64,000 bases of DNA from Carettochelys insculpta (GCF_033958435.1 NC_134161.1:62001-126000); one strand, 5' to 3'; numbered from the stretch's first letter, positions 31,961 through 43,800 are shown. Program-made: numbers and translations. Notes: generated from the sequence alone by a model not told the origin.

Positions 31961-32453
31961 ACCCTGGAAAGGCCTCTTCCACACCCACATTTGAGCAAAC
32001 AGCCAGTGCTCATCTAAGTGCTGCTCCCAAATTCACCTTTCCAAGGGCATTCCCAAGTTCTCTTCACAGTCCTGAAGCAAGAAACCAACTTCACACTCTG
32101 GACAGTTCACAAACGACACAGTGTGGGAGAAAAACACAGGAGCATATCCAGGAATTATACAGGAAGATACCCCCAAGAGACCCTGCTCCAGGAGGTTACA
32201 CAACGGAAGTTACAGCTGTTTGGGTGGATCTGCAGAATGAACGATGAACCAGCAATCACGCCCCTGGTATTTGCAGTATCAGACTGTTTATGTAGGAGAG
32301 GCAGAGCCCACAGAGATTGGGGAGATGACGCAGTAGATGGGTGCAGAGGTCATTACGCAAACTGAGCCACTCCACAGTGAACAGGGAAAGATGGAAGGAA
32401 ATCGTGAGGGAGGCGTCGGGCAGCAATGGGCGCTGAGCTCATGGCTGTTGTTG
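31961..32453. other. 5' region of the TRIM-like exon
   Basis: About 90 bp before the TRIM start (32,370-32,450: GATGGAAGGAAATCGTGAGG and following) resemble the minus strand of 52,090-51,995. Otherwise nothing is identified. Confidence 0.4.
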
Positions 32454-32912
32454 ATGATGAGCCCTGTGAAAAGTCTCCAGGAGGAAGCGACGTGTCCCGT
32501 CTGTCTGGAGCATTTCAAGGACCCCGTGATTACAGAGTGTGGGTACAACTTCTGCCCAGCCTGCCTCAGCCAGTGCTGGAGGGGGGCCCGATCCAGCCCC
32601 CTCCTGCCCTCAGTGCAGACAGACTGTGTGGCAGAGACACCTCCGGCCCAACAGGCAGCTGCAAACGTAGTGGAACTGCTCAGAGGGCTGCGTTTGCTGG
32701 CAGTGAAGGGAGCCGGAGGGGACGGGGTGTGTGGGGAGCACCAGGAGGCTCTGAAACTGTTCTGTGAAGAGGATCAAAGCCCCATCTGTGTGGTCTGGGA
32801 CGGACCCTGGGCTCACCGCGCTCACACGGTGCTGCCCACAGAGGAGGCTGCCCAGGAGCACAAGGGCGGGAAATTCAGTCTTACATTTCAATCGAATCAC
32901 TGGCTGATTTGA
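32454..32912 (+). pseudogene. Broken TRIM-family RING/B-box exon
   Basis: From ATGATGAGC the frame reads VKSLQEEATCPVCLEHFKDP and CGYNFCPACLSQCWRG, the N-terminal half of a TRIM RING finger. The usual CGH histidine is Tyr here. The last zinc pair (CPQCRQT, then LRPNRQL) lies in another frame, so two compensating frameshifts hide it near 32,600-32,665. A B-box 2 follows in the first frame: CGEHQEALKLFCEEDQSPIC, then VVWDGPWAHRAHTVLP, where one zinc Cys is Trp. The match ends at EEAAQEHK, with no coiled coil or SPRY. TRIM proteins are E3 ubiquitin ligases. Probably a pseudogene; sequencing error is a less likely explanation. Confidence 0.85.
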
Positions 32913-33330
32913 TTGACACTTTGGGCCGGAGGAGAGGAAATTGGGAACTGGAGTTGCTATCAGTGATTTATATCATAGAATTTCCTGATATTACCTGTGT
33001 TTCCATCTCAGTAGTTGTGAGAGACCCCGAGGAGACCTGGACTTTGTGCAACACACTTATACACACCTACACTTATACACCCTTGACTCCATCTGCTGGG
33101 CAGCAAAATGTGAGGTGTATTGGTGTAGTGATTGTGACCTGTGGTAGATGGTGGAAAGGCTTCTACCCCCCAGTGTCATGGGCTCACATCCCATCCTAGG
33201 CAGTTTCTTTCTTGCATCGATATTGATTTTCTCAGCCAATACAGCAGGTCTCTCCCAGCTTGCGCTGGTGTCTTGGCCTTTGGTAGCACACGGCTGTTCT
33301 TGTTCTCCAATTTGGTGGAAGCAAAGACAG
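32913..33330. other. No recognised feature
   Basis: I see no coiled-coil or SPRY exon in the first few hundred bases after the TRIM exon. Open frames are small and overlapping. Confidence 0.35.
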
Positions 33331-33359
33331 TACAAATGGATATTTCCATCCCCTTTGGA

Positions 33360-33620
33360 GTGTGGCAGAGGATTTTCTTCTCTTCATTTCTATCCTCACC
33401 TGCCCAAGGAGGAGAGAAGAAAACTTTTCCCCAGCTGACTGTCCCCCTTCAGCGCTCTGCAGCTTCAGGGCTTTCTGCATTCGCTCCAGCTGTGCACTGG
33501 GCATGTACATGAGCTATGATTATCCAGGGGACGGTGAGAAATGTGGAGCTCGGTGCTCATCCGACTCACTTCCACAAGGACAAGAGATGGAGAGTTCAAA
33601 AGTGTGATGGGAAAAGTGTC
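33360..33620 (+). repeat. Dispersed repeat, copy 2 (matches 6.05-6.27 kb)
   Basis: GAGGATTTTCTTCTCTTCAT, CTATCCTCACCTGCCCA and CCCCAGCTGACTGTC occur in the same order as at 6,083. The similarity extends to the CACTTCCACAAGGACAAG-type words at 33,570. Confidence 0.6.
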
Positions 33621-33917
33621 ATTGAGAAGGGGAAGGTGATGGTTTGTGTTAAATAAACCTGGGGCCTGCCGGAGGGTAGGTGGCAGCCTGGCTGGGGTGT
33701 CTGTGGCTGTCTGCAGGGCAGGCATGACGGTAACCCCCTGAACAGTATGGAAAACACATGCTATTGGGAGAAAGCTTTTGCACATGCTGGGGACAGGAGC
33801 GGAGCAGTCACTGAAGCAGGCAGCTTGTGCGCCATTACCTGTGCACGGGCTTAGAGCTGGGTAGAGCAGTAAAGGTGGAACAAGCCTGCACTGCTGTGAG
33901 GAAAGGGACACTGAGGC

Positions 33918-33989
33918 AGTGCTACTGAGGAGTTTAACTCAGATTGCAAGAGGCAGAGTCCCGAGCTCTGTGCTTTACACCAGAGGACC
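33918..33989 (-). pseudogene. tRNA-Gln(CTG)-like pseudogene
   Basis: On the minus strand the segment begins GGTCCTCTGGTGTAAAGCAC and contains GGGACTCTGCCTCTTGCAAT around the anticodon, then TGAGTTAAACTCCTCAG. It keeps the Gln D-arm signature and CTG at the anticodon position, but the anticodon stem, T loop and acceptor are disrupted. Confidence 0.55.
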
Positions 33990-34675
33990 GGCTGCTTGTG
34001 TATAACTGACTGTTTTCTCCCCCAGCTTACAAGCTGCACTCTGCCTTTAGGGCTTGTTTGCATCTGCTCCCTCTCTTGGGCCTGGCAGGGCTGTGACTGT
34101 GCTGCTGGACCTCCTGTGCACTGGGGCTGGAGCCTGGGAACACCACGTCTGCCTCTCCTAAGTGCTCTGGGTGCAACCAATGGCAAGAAGAGAATCCATT
34201 GAGGGTCTTGCATTTTGCTTTCCTGGTTTGTTGAAGGGGTCCCTGGGCGGTGGCAGGAAACATTGAGCAGATATGAACATTGTTGGTTGGAGGGTTTGTC
34301 TCTGTTTCTCCTCCTTGTGAGAAAGGCGAATTGGAGAAGCTGTTGCACCACTGCTATTGATGAAGTTTTTAGAAGTTCTTCGTGCCCTTTTCTTGCCCGT
34401 TCTTCGAAGGGAAACTTGCTGATACACTGGCTCCTGTGAACACTTCAGAAAAGCACCAAAATGCCAGTGTGTATTTTCTGCAGTGTCGTGGTTAGCACAT
34501 GGGTCAAACTTGTAACTAGTCGCTTGTTCTAAGCCAGGTAGAAACAGTCCTGCTTCCTCTTCTGTGGGGCCAGCTCATTTCTGGAAGAATCCTGAAGAGC
34601 TCTGCCTTCTTCCTCATTGTTTTTTTTTTTCCTTTCATAAAACTTTAATATCTAAGGATGGGGGAGAATAGGAGC
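33990..34675. other. No recognised feature; poly-T tract 34,620-34,630
   Basis: The stretch before the long MITE includes an 11-T run. Frames such as minus 33851-34351 are not recognisable. Confidence 0.3.
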
Positions 34676-34679
34676 CAAT

Positions 34680-35390
34680 GGCTACGTCTACACGTGAAGC
34701 CTACATCGAAGTAGCCTATTTCGATGTGGCGACATCGAAATAGGCTATTTCGATGAATAACGTCTACACGTCCTCCAGGGCTGGCAACGTCGATGTTCAA
34801 CATCGATGTTGCGCAGCACCACATCGAAATAGGCGCAGCGAGGGAACGTCTACACGCCACAGTAGCACACATCGAAATAAGGGTGCCAGGCACAGCTGCA
34901 GACAGGGTCACAGGGCGGACTCAACAGCCAGCCGCTCCCTTAAAGGGCCCCTCCCAGACACACTTGCACTAAACAGCACAAGATCCACAGAGCCGACAAC
35001 GAGTTGCAGACCCTGTGCATGCAGCATGAATCCCCCGCTGCAGCAGCAGCAGCCAGAAGCCCTGGGCTAAAGGCTGCTGCACACGGTGACCATAGAGCCC
35101 CGCACGGGCTGGAGAGACAGCGTCTCTCAACCCCCCAGCTGATGGCTGCCATGGAGGACCCCACAATTTCGACGTTGCGGGTCGCGGATCGTCTACACGG
35201 TCCCTACTTCGACGTTGAACGTCGAAGTAGGGCGCTATTCCGATCCCCTCATGAGGTTAGCGACTTCAACGTCTCGCCGCCTAACGTCGAAGTTAACTTC
35301 GAAATAGCGCCCGACGCGTGTAGCCGTGACGGGTGCTATTTCGAAGTTAGTGCCGCTACTTCGAAGTAGCGTGCACGTGTAGACACAGCC
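34680..35390. mobile_element. Long Harbinger-type MITE, copy A2 (TSD AAT)
   Basis: A 711-bp element begins GGCTACGTCTACACGTGAAG and ends GCACGTGTAGACACAGCC. AAT flanks both sides (34,677-34,679 and 35,391-35,393). It is very similar to the copy at 40,610 along its whole length, and both contain CATGAATCCC...GCAGCAGCAG near the middle. No transposase. Confidence 0.88.
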
Positions 35391-35688
35391 AATAAGATCT
35401 CCCATCACTTGGGTTCTTGGTTGCCACCTATTTAGCAAATATGATGATAGAGGAATTCCGACCCTCAGGGTGGCAAACTGGCAGTTTCTCCTTCATCCAT
35501 TTCTTTTCAGCTAATGTCAAAGCACATCCCAGCATTAGGTCAGGGTGACGGTGTATAAAAACCTGCTGTGCTGGAGAATGGCTGTTTGGTGTTGAAAGAG
35601 TTGTGCTACAGTTGTGTACGGAAACTGTCTGCCTGACTCATAAAATATTAAAGAAAATCAGTGGCTCAAGAGCATTCTTTCCAGCAGT

Positions 35689-35797
35689 GTAGGGATGGCT
35701 ACGTGGTGTAAGGTGCCAGATGTAAGATACTGTCTTTCCTTTCCCTGGATGTTCTGGCCTCCAGAAGGAAAGGTGGGTTCAAATCCCCTTCCTGAGG
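35689..35797 (+). pseudogene. tRNA-Leu-like pseudogene with intron-sized insert
   Basis: The 109-nt segment starts GTAGGGATGGCTACGTGG and shows TAAGGTGCCAGA, the pattern before a leucine anticodon (CCAGA as in Leu CAA genes). It then has an extra segment of about 25 bases before the variable arm and the T arm GTGGG-TTCAAAT-CCCCT. Leu(CAA) tRNA genes in vertebrates carry an intron here. The anticodon loop is damaged and the acceptor stem poorly paired. Confidence 0.5.
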
Positions 35798-36079
35798 TGA
35801 GTGGCTTTCTCCACATGCTGAACTGGCCTTGATTCAATGCCTCTCCGAACAGCGCACCAGCGGTTGCTTTGGATTTCTGTTAGAGCAGGGGCAAGAGTGA
35901 GGCACAATTCAGATATGAACCTCTCAGGAGAGTGAAGGTGAACCTCCCACTCTGGCAGTGAGACCACACAGTCAAGGGGCCAATACCCACCTTCTGTACC
36001 AGGCTTCTCTTCTCTGCTCTGAGAACTGCATGAATACCAGCTCTGTAATGCAGCACAGGAGCTGTGTCACCAGCCCCAC

Positions 36080-37015
36080 TGGGTAGCTGAGCCTTGGGTT
36101 AGTTGGCTGGTCTCAGCCTGTGGCCAGAAGGATGCCACGGGAAGGGGAGGGAGACACACACCTGTCTGTGGTGCCTGCAGTGCCCTGGGGGTGTAGAAGG
36201 GAAGGGAGAAAAGAAAACAGGCTGAGTCCCTCTCTGCTCACACAGGGGATGGGAACTGCTGTGGACATTTCAATAGCATCAAGGGGCTCAGAAAGAGCCA
36301 AAGGCATTAACTTGAGCCCATCAAACTCCCTCTTAAACTTCCCTGTTTCCTTCCCTCCCCTATTGCTCTGCCGCTGGCTTTTAAAGCTGCTCACCCAGCT
36401 CAGGCCTTCCCCCTCCTTAGCCACACAGGGGCAGGCTGAGCCTCAGGCTGATCAAAGGCAACCAAGGGAACAAGGGATCAAACCCTCCCAGACACACAAT
36501 CCCACCTGACACCATCACAGAAATCAGCTGCAATCAGCATCAAACAGCAAACACCCAGCGAACTCACTTCACTCCCACCAAACCGCAGTGCACCCACTGG
36601 CACCTCTCCAGCAGCGCCTTCTGCTGCTCCCCCTCTTACGCTCCCCTGTCTCAGGCCCCTGGCCAAGACTCCATGTTAAGTCACCAAAATTGTTCTGTCC
36701 CAAATCAGGCCTAGTTGGTAGACAAACAACTGGGGGGTCCCAGCCACCGTTCCCTTTTCGGTGCCTTACAAAAAGAGACTTGGGGAGAAAAATCACCTAC
36801 TTGAGCAAGTTCCATCTTTGTGCTGCAGCCGCGGTCGGTGTTCCCTGTAAGCTGTGGGCTTGTGCGAGTGCTCAGCAGAGTTTCCAATGCTCCCCAGCCC
36901 GTTAGCAGAGCATCCCCAGCTCGGTTTCTTGTTTCTACTGATGGTGCACATTTGCTCAGACCCGAGTGTGCATAAAATGCATTCCACACCTGGATGGAAA
37001 AGGTCAGAGGGAACA
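36080..37015 (+). repeat. Inverted-duplicate block, partner of 61.83-63.80 kb
   Basis: The plus strand here matches the minus strand of 61,830-62,125 plus 63,250-63,800. Shared words include TTAAACTTCCCTGTTTCCTT, GGGATCAAACCCTCCCAGAC, CAAATCAGGCCTAGTTGG and AAATCACCTACTTGAGCAAG. The partner is interrupted by an LTR-like insertion that is absent here. The last part (36,850-37,015) is a copy of the dispersed ~150-bp repeat. Confidence 0.85.
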
Positions 37016-37394
37016 TTGACCCCCAACTCCTGGGACCCGACACCATTTTCATCCCAGCCCTGAAAAATGTTCTCATCAGATTGGGTTTGGTCAGAAAGAG
37101 CCAGATCATCGCTTAGTAAATAATATTTATAGCCCAAGGCAAAGGGCACAGACCAGGCTTTCACCATTTGGGGCTGGAAGACCATGAGCATCAGGATGCC
37201 TGAGCTGGGTCTACAAGAGCCTAAAAGATGAGTTGCCTTGATTTTAGCCAAATACGACCACCACCACCAGCTTTGGCTGAATTGGAAACACCACCTGGGA
37301 AGTGAGACTAAGACCTTGTCTATATTACACCATTAGGTTAACGTCAGCTGCCCTGCACTGACCTAGCTGTGGAAGTGACAACAATTCCTCAGCT

Positions 37395-38765
37395 CTCATC
37401 CCCTATTAGCCCTCCTCCACTTAAGATACCTTGATGACATCTTTATGATTTGGACTCATGGTATAGAGACGCTAGAAGAATTCCACAGAGACTTTTACAA
37501 TCTGCACCCCACCATCAACTTATGCCTCGATTACTCCAAGCAAGAGATACATTTCCTGGACACTGCAGTACTAATCAAGGATGGTCTGATCAGTACCACA
37601 CTGTACCGGAAACCCACCGATCGCTATACTTACCTACACGCTTCTAGCTTCCCTCCTGCACACATAACGAGAGCCATTGTTTACAGTCAAGCCCTTAGAT
37701 ACAATTGCATTTGCTCTGATCCAACTGACAGAGACCAAAAACTACAAGATCTCTACAAAATATTCATAAACTTGAATTACCCACCAGGAGAAATAAAAAA
37801 AACGAATTGACAGGGCCAGACGAATACCCAGAGACCAGCAACTCCAAGAGAGGCCCAAAAAAGCCAAGAACAGAACACCACTGGTCATCACCTACAGCCC
37901 CCCAACTCAAACCACTGCAACGAATTATTAAAGACTTACAACCTATCCTTAATCGGGATGCCGCACTCCAGAAGGCCCTTGGTGACTGGCCTGTTCTCTT
38001 CTCCAGACAACTTCCCAACCTGACGAGGATTCTGACCAATATCTACAGTCTATCCCGCAGGAACACCAGTTCTGGGACTTTTCCTTGCAACAAAGCCCAC
38101 TACCAGCTTTATCCACATATCTATTCTGGAGATACCATCACTGGACCTAACCAGATTATTCACAGAATCACAGGCACATTCTCATTTTCCTCTGCTAACA
38201 TCATTTATGCCATCATGTGCCAACAATGCCCGGGTGCTTTGTATATTGGACAGACTTCAAACTCTCTGCGACAAAGAGTTAATGGGCACAAAACAGACAT
38301 CAAAACACTCCTGATCCACAAACCAGTTAGTCTACATTTTAATGAAATGGGCCATTCTGTTAATGACTGAAGAGTTTGCGTCTTATTGACGAAGAATTTT
38401 CAGTCTGCTTTGGAAAGAGAAACTGCTGAACTCTCTTTCATATTCAGATTCCACACAGTAACACTTGGTTTCAACGAGGATGCAAATTTGCTGGGACATT
38501 ATAGGGGCTCTTTTGCATACTTGGTTTAATCTAATTCTTGATCCTCGCCCCGCCCTGCCCCTCTGCTCTCTGATTTGCTCACATTGATATTTTTTTTCTG
38601 ATTTGTCAACCTTGATTACTGTTTTTGGTTCTCTGTGTCTAAAATATTGAGTCTGTTCTAGTCTGGCTGCGGTCTGAAGAAGTGGGTCTGTCCCACCAAA
38701 GCTCACCTCATAAATTATTTTGTTAGTCTTTAAAGTGCTACTTGACTGCTTTTTTGTTTTCATTT
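37395..38765 (+). pseudogene. Penelope-like retroelement, RT end plus GIY-YIG
   Basis: The frame through 37424-37810 carries the RT catalytic motif RYLDDIFMIW (YLDD at 37,427-37,438), then EIHFLDTAVLIKDG and YRKPTDRYTYLHASSFPP. After an A-run frameshift near 37,800 the frame 37807-38370 has LKPLQRIIKDLQPILNRDAA, GPNQIIHRITGTFSFSSANI, CQQCPGALYIGQTSNSLRQR (GIY-YIG core as LYIGQT) and NGHKTDIK. The 3' tail (38,660-38,760) has the CTGAAGAAGTGGGTCTGTCC and GTCTTTAAAGTGCTACTTGA words common to this family. 5'-truncated and frame-shifted. Confidence 0.9.
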
Positions 38766-39590
38766 CAATTGGTGCCTGTTGATTTCAGTGCCTCTCTACT
38801 TTCCTTTTACATCACCTGCACAGCTGGCCAGAAGGAACTAACCTGTCAGAGTCCTCTGTGCCTGATACCTGTCACATGAGAGCCTGTAAGAAAAGTGGCA
38901 GATTGGGGAAGTAAAAGGGAGAGGGTTTGATTGACTCCAAAGGGCGCTGTATGCTAATCAGGAAGGGTGTGTCTGCAAACAGCCACGTGCAACCACCTCT
39001 GATACACTGCGTCCCAAAGCGGGTGAATTGGACTTCAGCGAAAGGGGTGGTTGGTTTTAGACTTTTGTCCCTTAGTTCGAGGAGGGTGGAAGCAGCTGTT
39101 TGAAAACGTTCCCCATGGGCAGGAAGCTTGTGCCTGTTCTGCTGGGTGTGCAGCTGAGGAGCATGTGGTTATGATTGTACTTTTAGGGATCATTTCTGTA
39201 GTTTGTAGTTAGAGAAGTGCATCTTTCTGTTCTTGGTCTTGTCAACCAGGGTGATGATTTGAAGAGTTCTCTTCTGAGCATGAAGTAAGCAGGCAGTGCT
39301 GCTGTTTGCTCTCAATGATTGTTCTTGTTTTCTCTTGGAAGCAAGAAGAAGAGAACCTAGTCTGAGTGGCTGGTTCTTATTGTGGAGTTTTTAGAGTGTG
39401 AATTGCTTTAGCTGCTTTACATGAAATGTTCTGAAGCAGAGGGAATAAAAATGGTGTTTAAAGGTTTCTGTTTCCTGGTTGTTAAAAGAATTTTATCTTT
39501 TTTTGATATACACACACATTTCCTTTGTTACAATGTGCTGCAATCTTCACGTGGGGATCTGGTTCTGATTTTCTGCCCTTTTCTCCGTGG
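38766..39590. other. No recognised feature
   Basis: AT-rich, no clear gene or repeat. There is a short (AC)n-like run near 39,510. Confidence 0.35.
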
Positions 39591-40169
39591 CTGGCTGAGT
39601 CTACACCACAGTGTGATGTCAAAAGGCAAACTTTCCAAAGCCACCTTCTGACAGATCAGCGTTTGAAAGCGAGCGTCCACACGCCCCAAGCGAAAGGAGA
39701 CTGTGAGCCGCTCTTTGAAAAGACCAGGCCCTTGGTTTGCAAGGAAGCAGCCACATGTCACAGGGTGCTCTTTTGGGAGAAAAGGGCCAGAAAATGCCGT
39801 GGCTGCGCTAGCAAGGCAGACAAGCCCTTCTGGGGGCTGCAGCCTGGTGCTCCTTTAAAGGGCTCCTCCAAAACACACTCATTCTGCACACGCCAAGGGC
39901 TGGCTCATACCCAGAGCACCAAGAACTCAACCACATGGAGAAGCCACTTGGCGGCACACAATGGCCCCCAGAGACTCCCTGATGCCCGACCCATCCAGGC
40001 CATGGTCAGCCTGTAGGCACTGCTCCGAGCTGCCACCCTCCTGCAGCTCCAGGGCTCTAGCCTAATGGCTGCCCTGGTACAGGCCACTGCCCTGGGGCGA
40101 CGCTTGTTCTCCCTCCCCTGGGTTGTCCGTCCCTGTGGGACGAGCCCTCCAGCAGCGAGTGATGGGACA

Positions 40170-41960
40170 GGCTGGTTCTGGGGGACTGGAACGACACCCG
40201 CTGGCCCCACAACTTCAGTATGAGAAAGTGGCTATTGCTGGAGCTAAGTCATTGGCCCTCCCCAGCCCCCCAGCACCGTGACACACAGGTGCAGCCCACA
40301 CTCCCCTTGCACAAGGGGGTAGCCATTGCTGTGTGGAGGCTCACTGCCCTGGACAGCCACCAGTCATTTGGCCATCAATTGGGGGTGGGCAGGGCCACCA
40401 TTGCGCCTGTTCTGCTGGAGGTAGGGCATGCTTGGGGCACCTCCCCACCACGGGGAGGAGGGCTACCAGGCAAGGGGGACCCTCAGAGACAGGGGAGAGG
40501 GACAGGGTGGGGTGGCTGGGGCCTGGTGCGGGGAGAGGAAGGGGATGCATGGAGCACCCCACCACTCACACATGGACATGTTCTCCCCACACACCATTCA
40601 GGTCTTCTGGGCTACGTCTACACGTGAAGCCTACATCGAAGTAGCCTATTTCGATGTGGCGACATCGAAATAGGCTATTTCGATGAATAATGTCTACACG
40701 TCCTCCAGGGCCAGCAACGTCGATGTTCAACATCGACGTTGCGCAGCACCACATCGAAATAGGCGCAGCGAGAGAACGTCTACACGCCACAGTAGCACAC
40801 ATCGAAATAAGGGTGCCAGGCACAGCTGCAGACAGGGTCACAGGGCGGACTCAACAGCAAGCCACTCCCTTAAAGGGCCCCTCCCAGACACACTTGCACT
40901 AAACAGCACAAGATACACAGAGCCGACAACGAGTTGCAGACCCTGTGCATGCAACATGAATCCCCTGCTGCAGCAGCAGCAGCAGCCAGAAGGCCTGGGC
41001 TAAGGGCTGCTGCACACGGTGACCATAGAGCCCCGCACGGGCTGGAGAGACAGCGTCTCTCAACCCCCCAGCTGATGGCTGCCATGGAGGACCCCACAAT
41101 TTCGACTTTGTGGGACGCGGATCTACACGGTCCCTACTTCGACGTTGAACGTCGAAGTAGGGCGCTATTCCGATCCCCTCATGAGGTTAGCAACTTCGAC
41201 GTCTCGCTGCCTAACATCGAAGTTAACTTTGAAATAGCGCCCGACGCGTGTAGCCGCGACGGGCGCTATTTCGAAGTTAGTGCCGCTACTTCGAAGTAGC
41301 GTGCACGTGTAGACACAGCTCTGGGCAATCAAAAACAACCTACTTTACTGGGTTGTCCATGTCTGGGATCTGCAAGTCACCCTAATGGGGGCTGAGAAGC
41401 TGGACTTCCCCAAGTGCTTCAGAGCTCTGGATGGGACCCACATTGCTATCCGGGCCCCAGAGTGCAGCACAGGCATCGTCATCAATTGCAAGGGGTACCA
41501 TTTTGGGGTGCTCCAGACCCGCGTGGACACCAAGGGGCAATTTATGGCATTCTGTGTGGGTTTGTCTGGGTGAGCCCACAATGCAGGTATCTTCCAACTC
41601 ATGGCTCTGCTGCAGCATGCAGGAGAAGACATCCATCCCAACCTGGGAGCTATCAAATGGGGACACCACTAGCCCCCCTATATAATGCCCAATGCCATTT
41701 ACCCCTTGCATGAGTGGCTGATGTGGCCCTACATGGGACATACTGAGCCCAGCCAGGACGTTTTTATTTAGTTCCTAAACTGGGCTTGCAATATTAGGTG
41801 GCTGAAGGGCACGTTCAGGGCCCCCTCAGGATACTGGAGGCCATCCCGCGCAATGTACCAGATGTGGTGGGTTCATGCTGCTCCCTCCACAACACACTGG
41901 AGGTAAAGCAAGAGCCGTTCATGCAGGGGTGGGTTTTGAGTCTGGCCACGGCTCCAAGCA
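40170..41960 (+). pseudogene. Harbinger transposase (HARBI1-like DDE), inactive
   Basis: The N-terminal part lies in frame 40220-40627: LPLHKGVAIAVWRLTALDSH, then FGHQLGVGRATIAPVLLEVG, the helix-turn-helix region. The MITE at 40,610 splits the gene. After it: FPKCFRALDGTHIAIRAPEC (first catalytic Asp), INCKGYHFGVLQTRVDTKGQ, then after a stop YPLHEWLMWPYMGH, where the second Asp of the usual D-x-A-YPL is lost (NAIYPL). A shifted frame has GHVQGPLRILEAIPRNVPDV and the CCSLHNTLEVK C-terminus. Stops, frameshifts and the missing Asp make it dead. Confidence 0.85.
40610..41320. mobile_element. Long Harbinger-type MITE, copy A3 (TSD CTG), inside the transposase
   Basis: A 711-bp element begins GGCTACGTCTACACGTGAAG and ends GCACGTGTAGACACAGCT. 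CTG flanks both sides (40,607-40,609 and 41,321-41,323). The DNA on either side is Harbinger transposase sequence, so this insertion came later. Almost collinear with the copy at 34,680. Confidence 0.9.
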
Positions 41961-42429
41961 GCTGGCTGCTTTCCCATGCTGTCAGGCACAGAGGGTCAGG
42001 GTGCAGGTCAGTAAGTTCCTTTGGAAGGCCTTTGTCCGGGGGCCCATGTGACCCCCCAACATACAGCCACCACCACAACTTGCTTCCCATGCACCCACCT
42101 CTCACTATCAACCCCCTCCCACACTCCCATACCCTCCCGGCCTCCGAATAGACACCAGGGACAGGGAGTGTTGCTAAAGAAAGTATTTCATGAAACTCTG
42201 GCAATGGATTCCACACTGCATAAACAGAAGTGTGAACGATTGACAAGAGGGATGGGGGACTATAGACAACGGGGTCCTGGGGTGGGCAGTGGGGGCAATG
42301 GAACTTAGAGGAGGTCTTGGAGGGGGTTGGGTAACAGAACTCAGAAAGGGCTCTGGGGAGGGGGTGGGAGGCCACAGTCCATATTCTTACAAGGGCTGGG
42401 ATGGAGCTGGGACCATCAGGAGGTAGGGA

Positions 42430-43800
42430 CAAGGAAGGGGTCCAGTGTGCTCACGCTTGGGCTCACTGGGGGCTACAGGAAGGGAGGGAGGGAATGGGGG
42501 AAGGTTGGGGGGAGCAGGGCAGCAATGTCAGTGACTGTGGGTGGAGGGGTGGGGGGAACTGTGGGACACTGTGAGGGACATGTGGAGGGAGGAGCTGCAG
42601 GGGCTGTGGGAGGGACTGGTGATGGGGTGGGAGGCTGAGCCAGGCACGTGGTCACAGCCTGTGTGAGGGTGTCCAGGCTGCCTGTCACCCAACCCCAGGC
42701 CTCCTGCTCCATCACCAGCCTCTCCTGCGTGACAGCAGTCACGTCCTGCAGGGGGGTGGTGTGAGCAGTGACAGCAGCAGCTTCCTCCTCCCCACAGTGG
42801 CACCAGCACATGCCCCAGCACTGGCCCCATGTGGGCGCTCTTAGGGGTGCAGTTCCAGCCCCCTCGCCCTCTGGTGTGGGCCTTTCTGGCTTGTGTACAG
42901 GCCTTGTCTGGCCCCTGGGTGGTGCAGCTCTGGAGACAGAAGGGGACCCAGGGAAAGGCCATCAGTACCATGACCTGGCCCTGGGGGCTGTGTGCCCCCC
43001 TCCACCTTGTCCCCCCATCTGGCCTGGGGTCCCTGAGGGATCTGTGTGGCTGGGGGGTCCCTGCGAGGGTGGGACATATGCGGTGTAGGTCAGCCTCCCT
43101 CCCTGGGCATGCAGCCTGTGGTGCTGTCCACAGGGGCAGGTGCTGAGTGTTGCATGAGGCCCCCACTGAGGCTCAGGGAGCACAGCCATGTGGGGTGCAT
43201 CCAGACTGGAGCTGGTGGCTGTGTGAGTGGGCCACTTCTGGCCTCCCCTCCCCTTGTGCCAGGCATCCAACATGCACGAAACCTGCCTTGGTGTCCCTAG
43301 AGGAACTCAAGGGAGGCCCAGGTGGAGGGGGCCCAGATGGAGACCTCTGAAGACACAGAGATGATGAGGGCCCCATTGCTGGAACCCCTGTCATGGCTCT
43401 GGGCTTCTGTTCCTGTGCCTGTTGGGTGGGAGCTGCTGCCTGATACAGGTCCTGACACCTCCTGCAGCCCCCTGGCAAGCGCCATCTCACCTGGTGGTGT
43501 GTAGGACGTGGGGGGTCAGTGCTGCCTCCTAGGAGGCCGTTGAGCTCCTGGAAGTGGGGCAGGTAGCGGCCACTGCCCCTCGAGTGGCTGGCCTCATCCT
43601 GGGCCTGGCAGTCGGCCTGCCACAGTTCCTTCACTTTTCTCCCCAGTAGTTCAGCTGTTCAGGTGGGGTGACCCTCGGAGCTCAGGCCAGAGAACAGGTG
43701 GCTGAAGGCTGCAGCATCCTGGCACCAGCCAGTCATGTGGAGCAGCAGCTCCTCATTCCCCAGAGTGTCAGAAGTCCTTAAACTCAGTCTCACTCCAGGA
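42430..43800 (-). pseudogene. Harbinger Myb/SANT-like protein remnant
   Basis: On the minus strand: TLGNEELLLHMTGWCQDAAA near 43,760, HLFSGLSSEGHPT, then after a stop KVKELWQADCQAQDEASHSR with FQELNGLLGGSTDPP near 43,530-43,640. This is the Myb/SANT-like layout (trihelix domain with KVKELRQAY and FY-ELHAILGG in the family). The proline-rich tail continues to about 42,450. It has stops and frameshifts. A second copy is at 61.2-61.8 kb on plus. Confidence 0.75.

Noticed and set aside
34753..41299. Recurrent ORFs starting MNNVYTSSRAGNVDV and others, apparently a small conserved protein family
   Set aside because: They lie inside copies of the same MITE, occur in several overlapping frames and on both strands, and the similarity covers the whole DNA element including non-coding ends.
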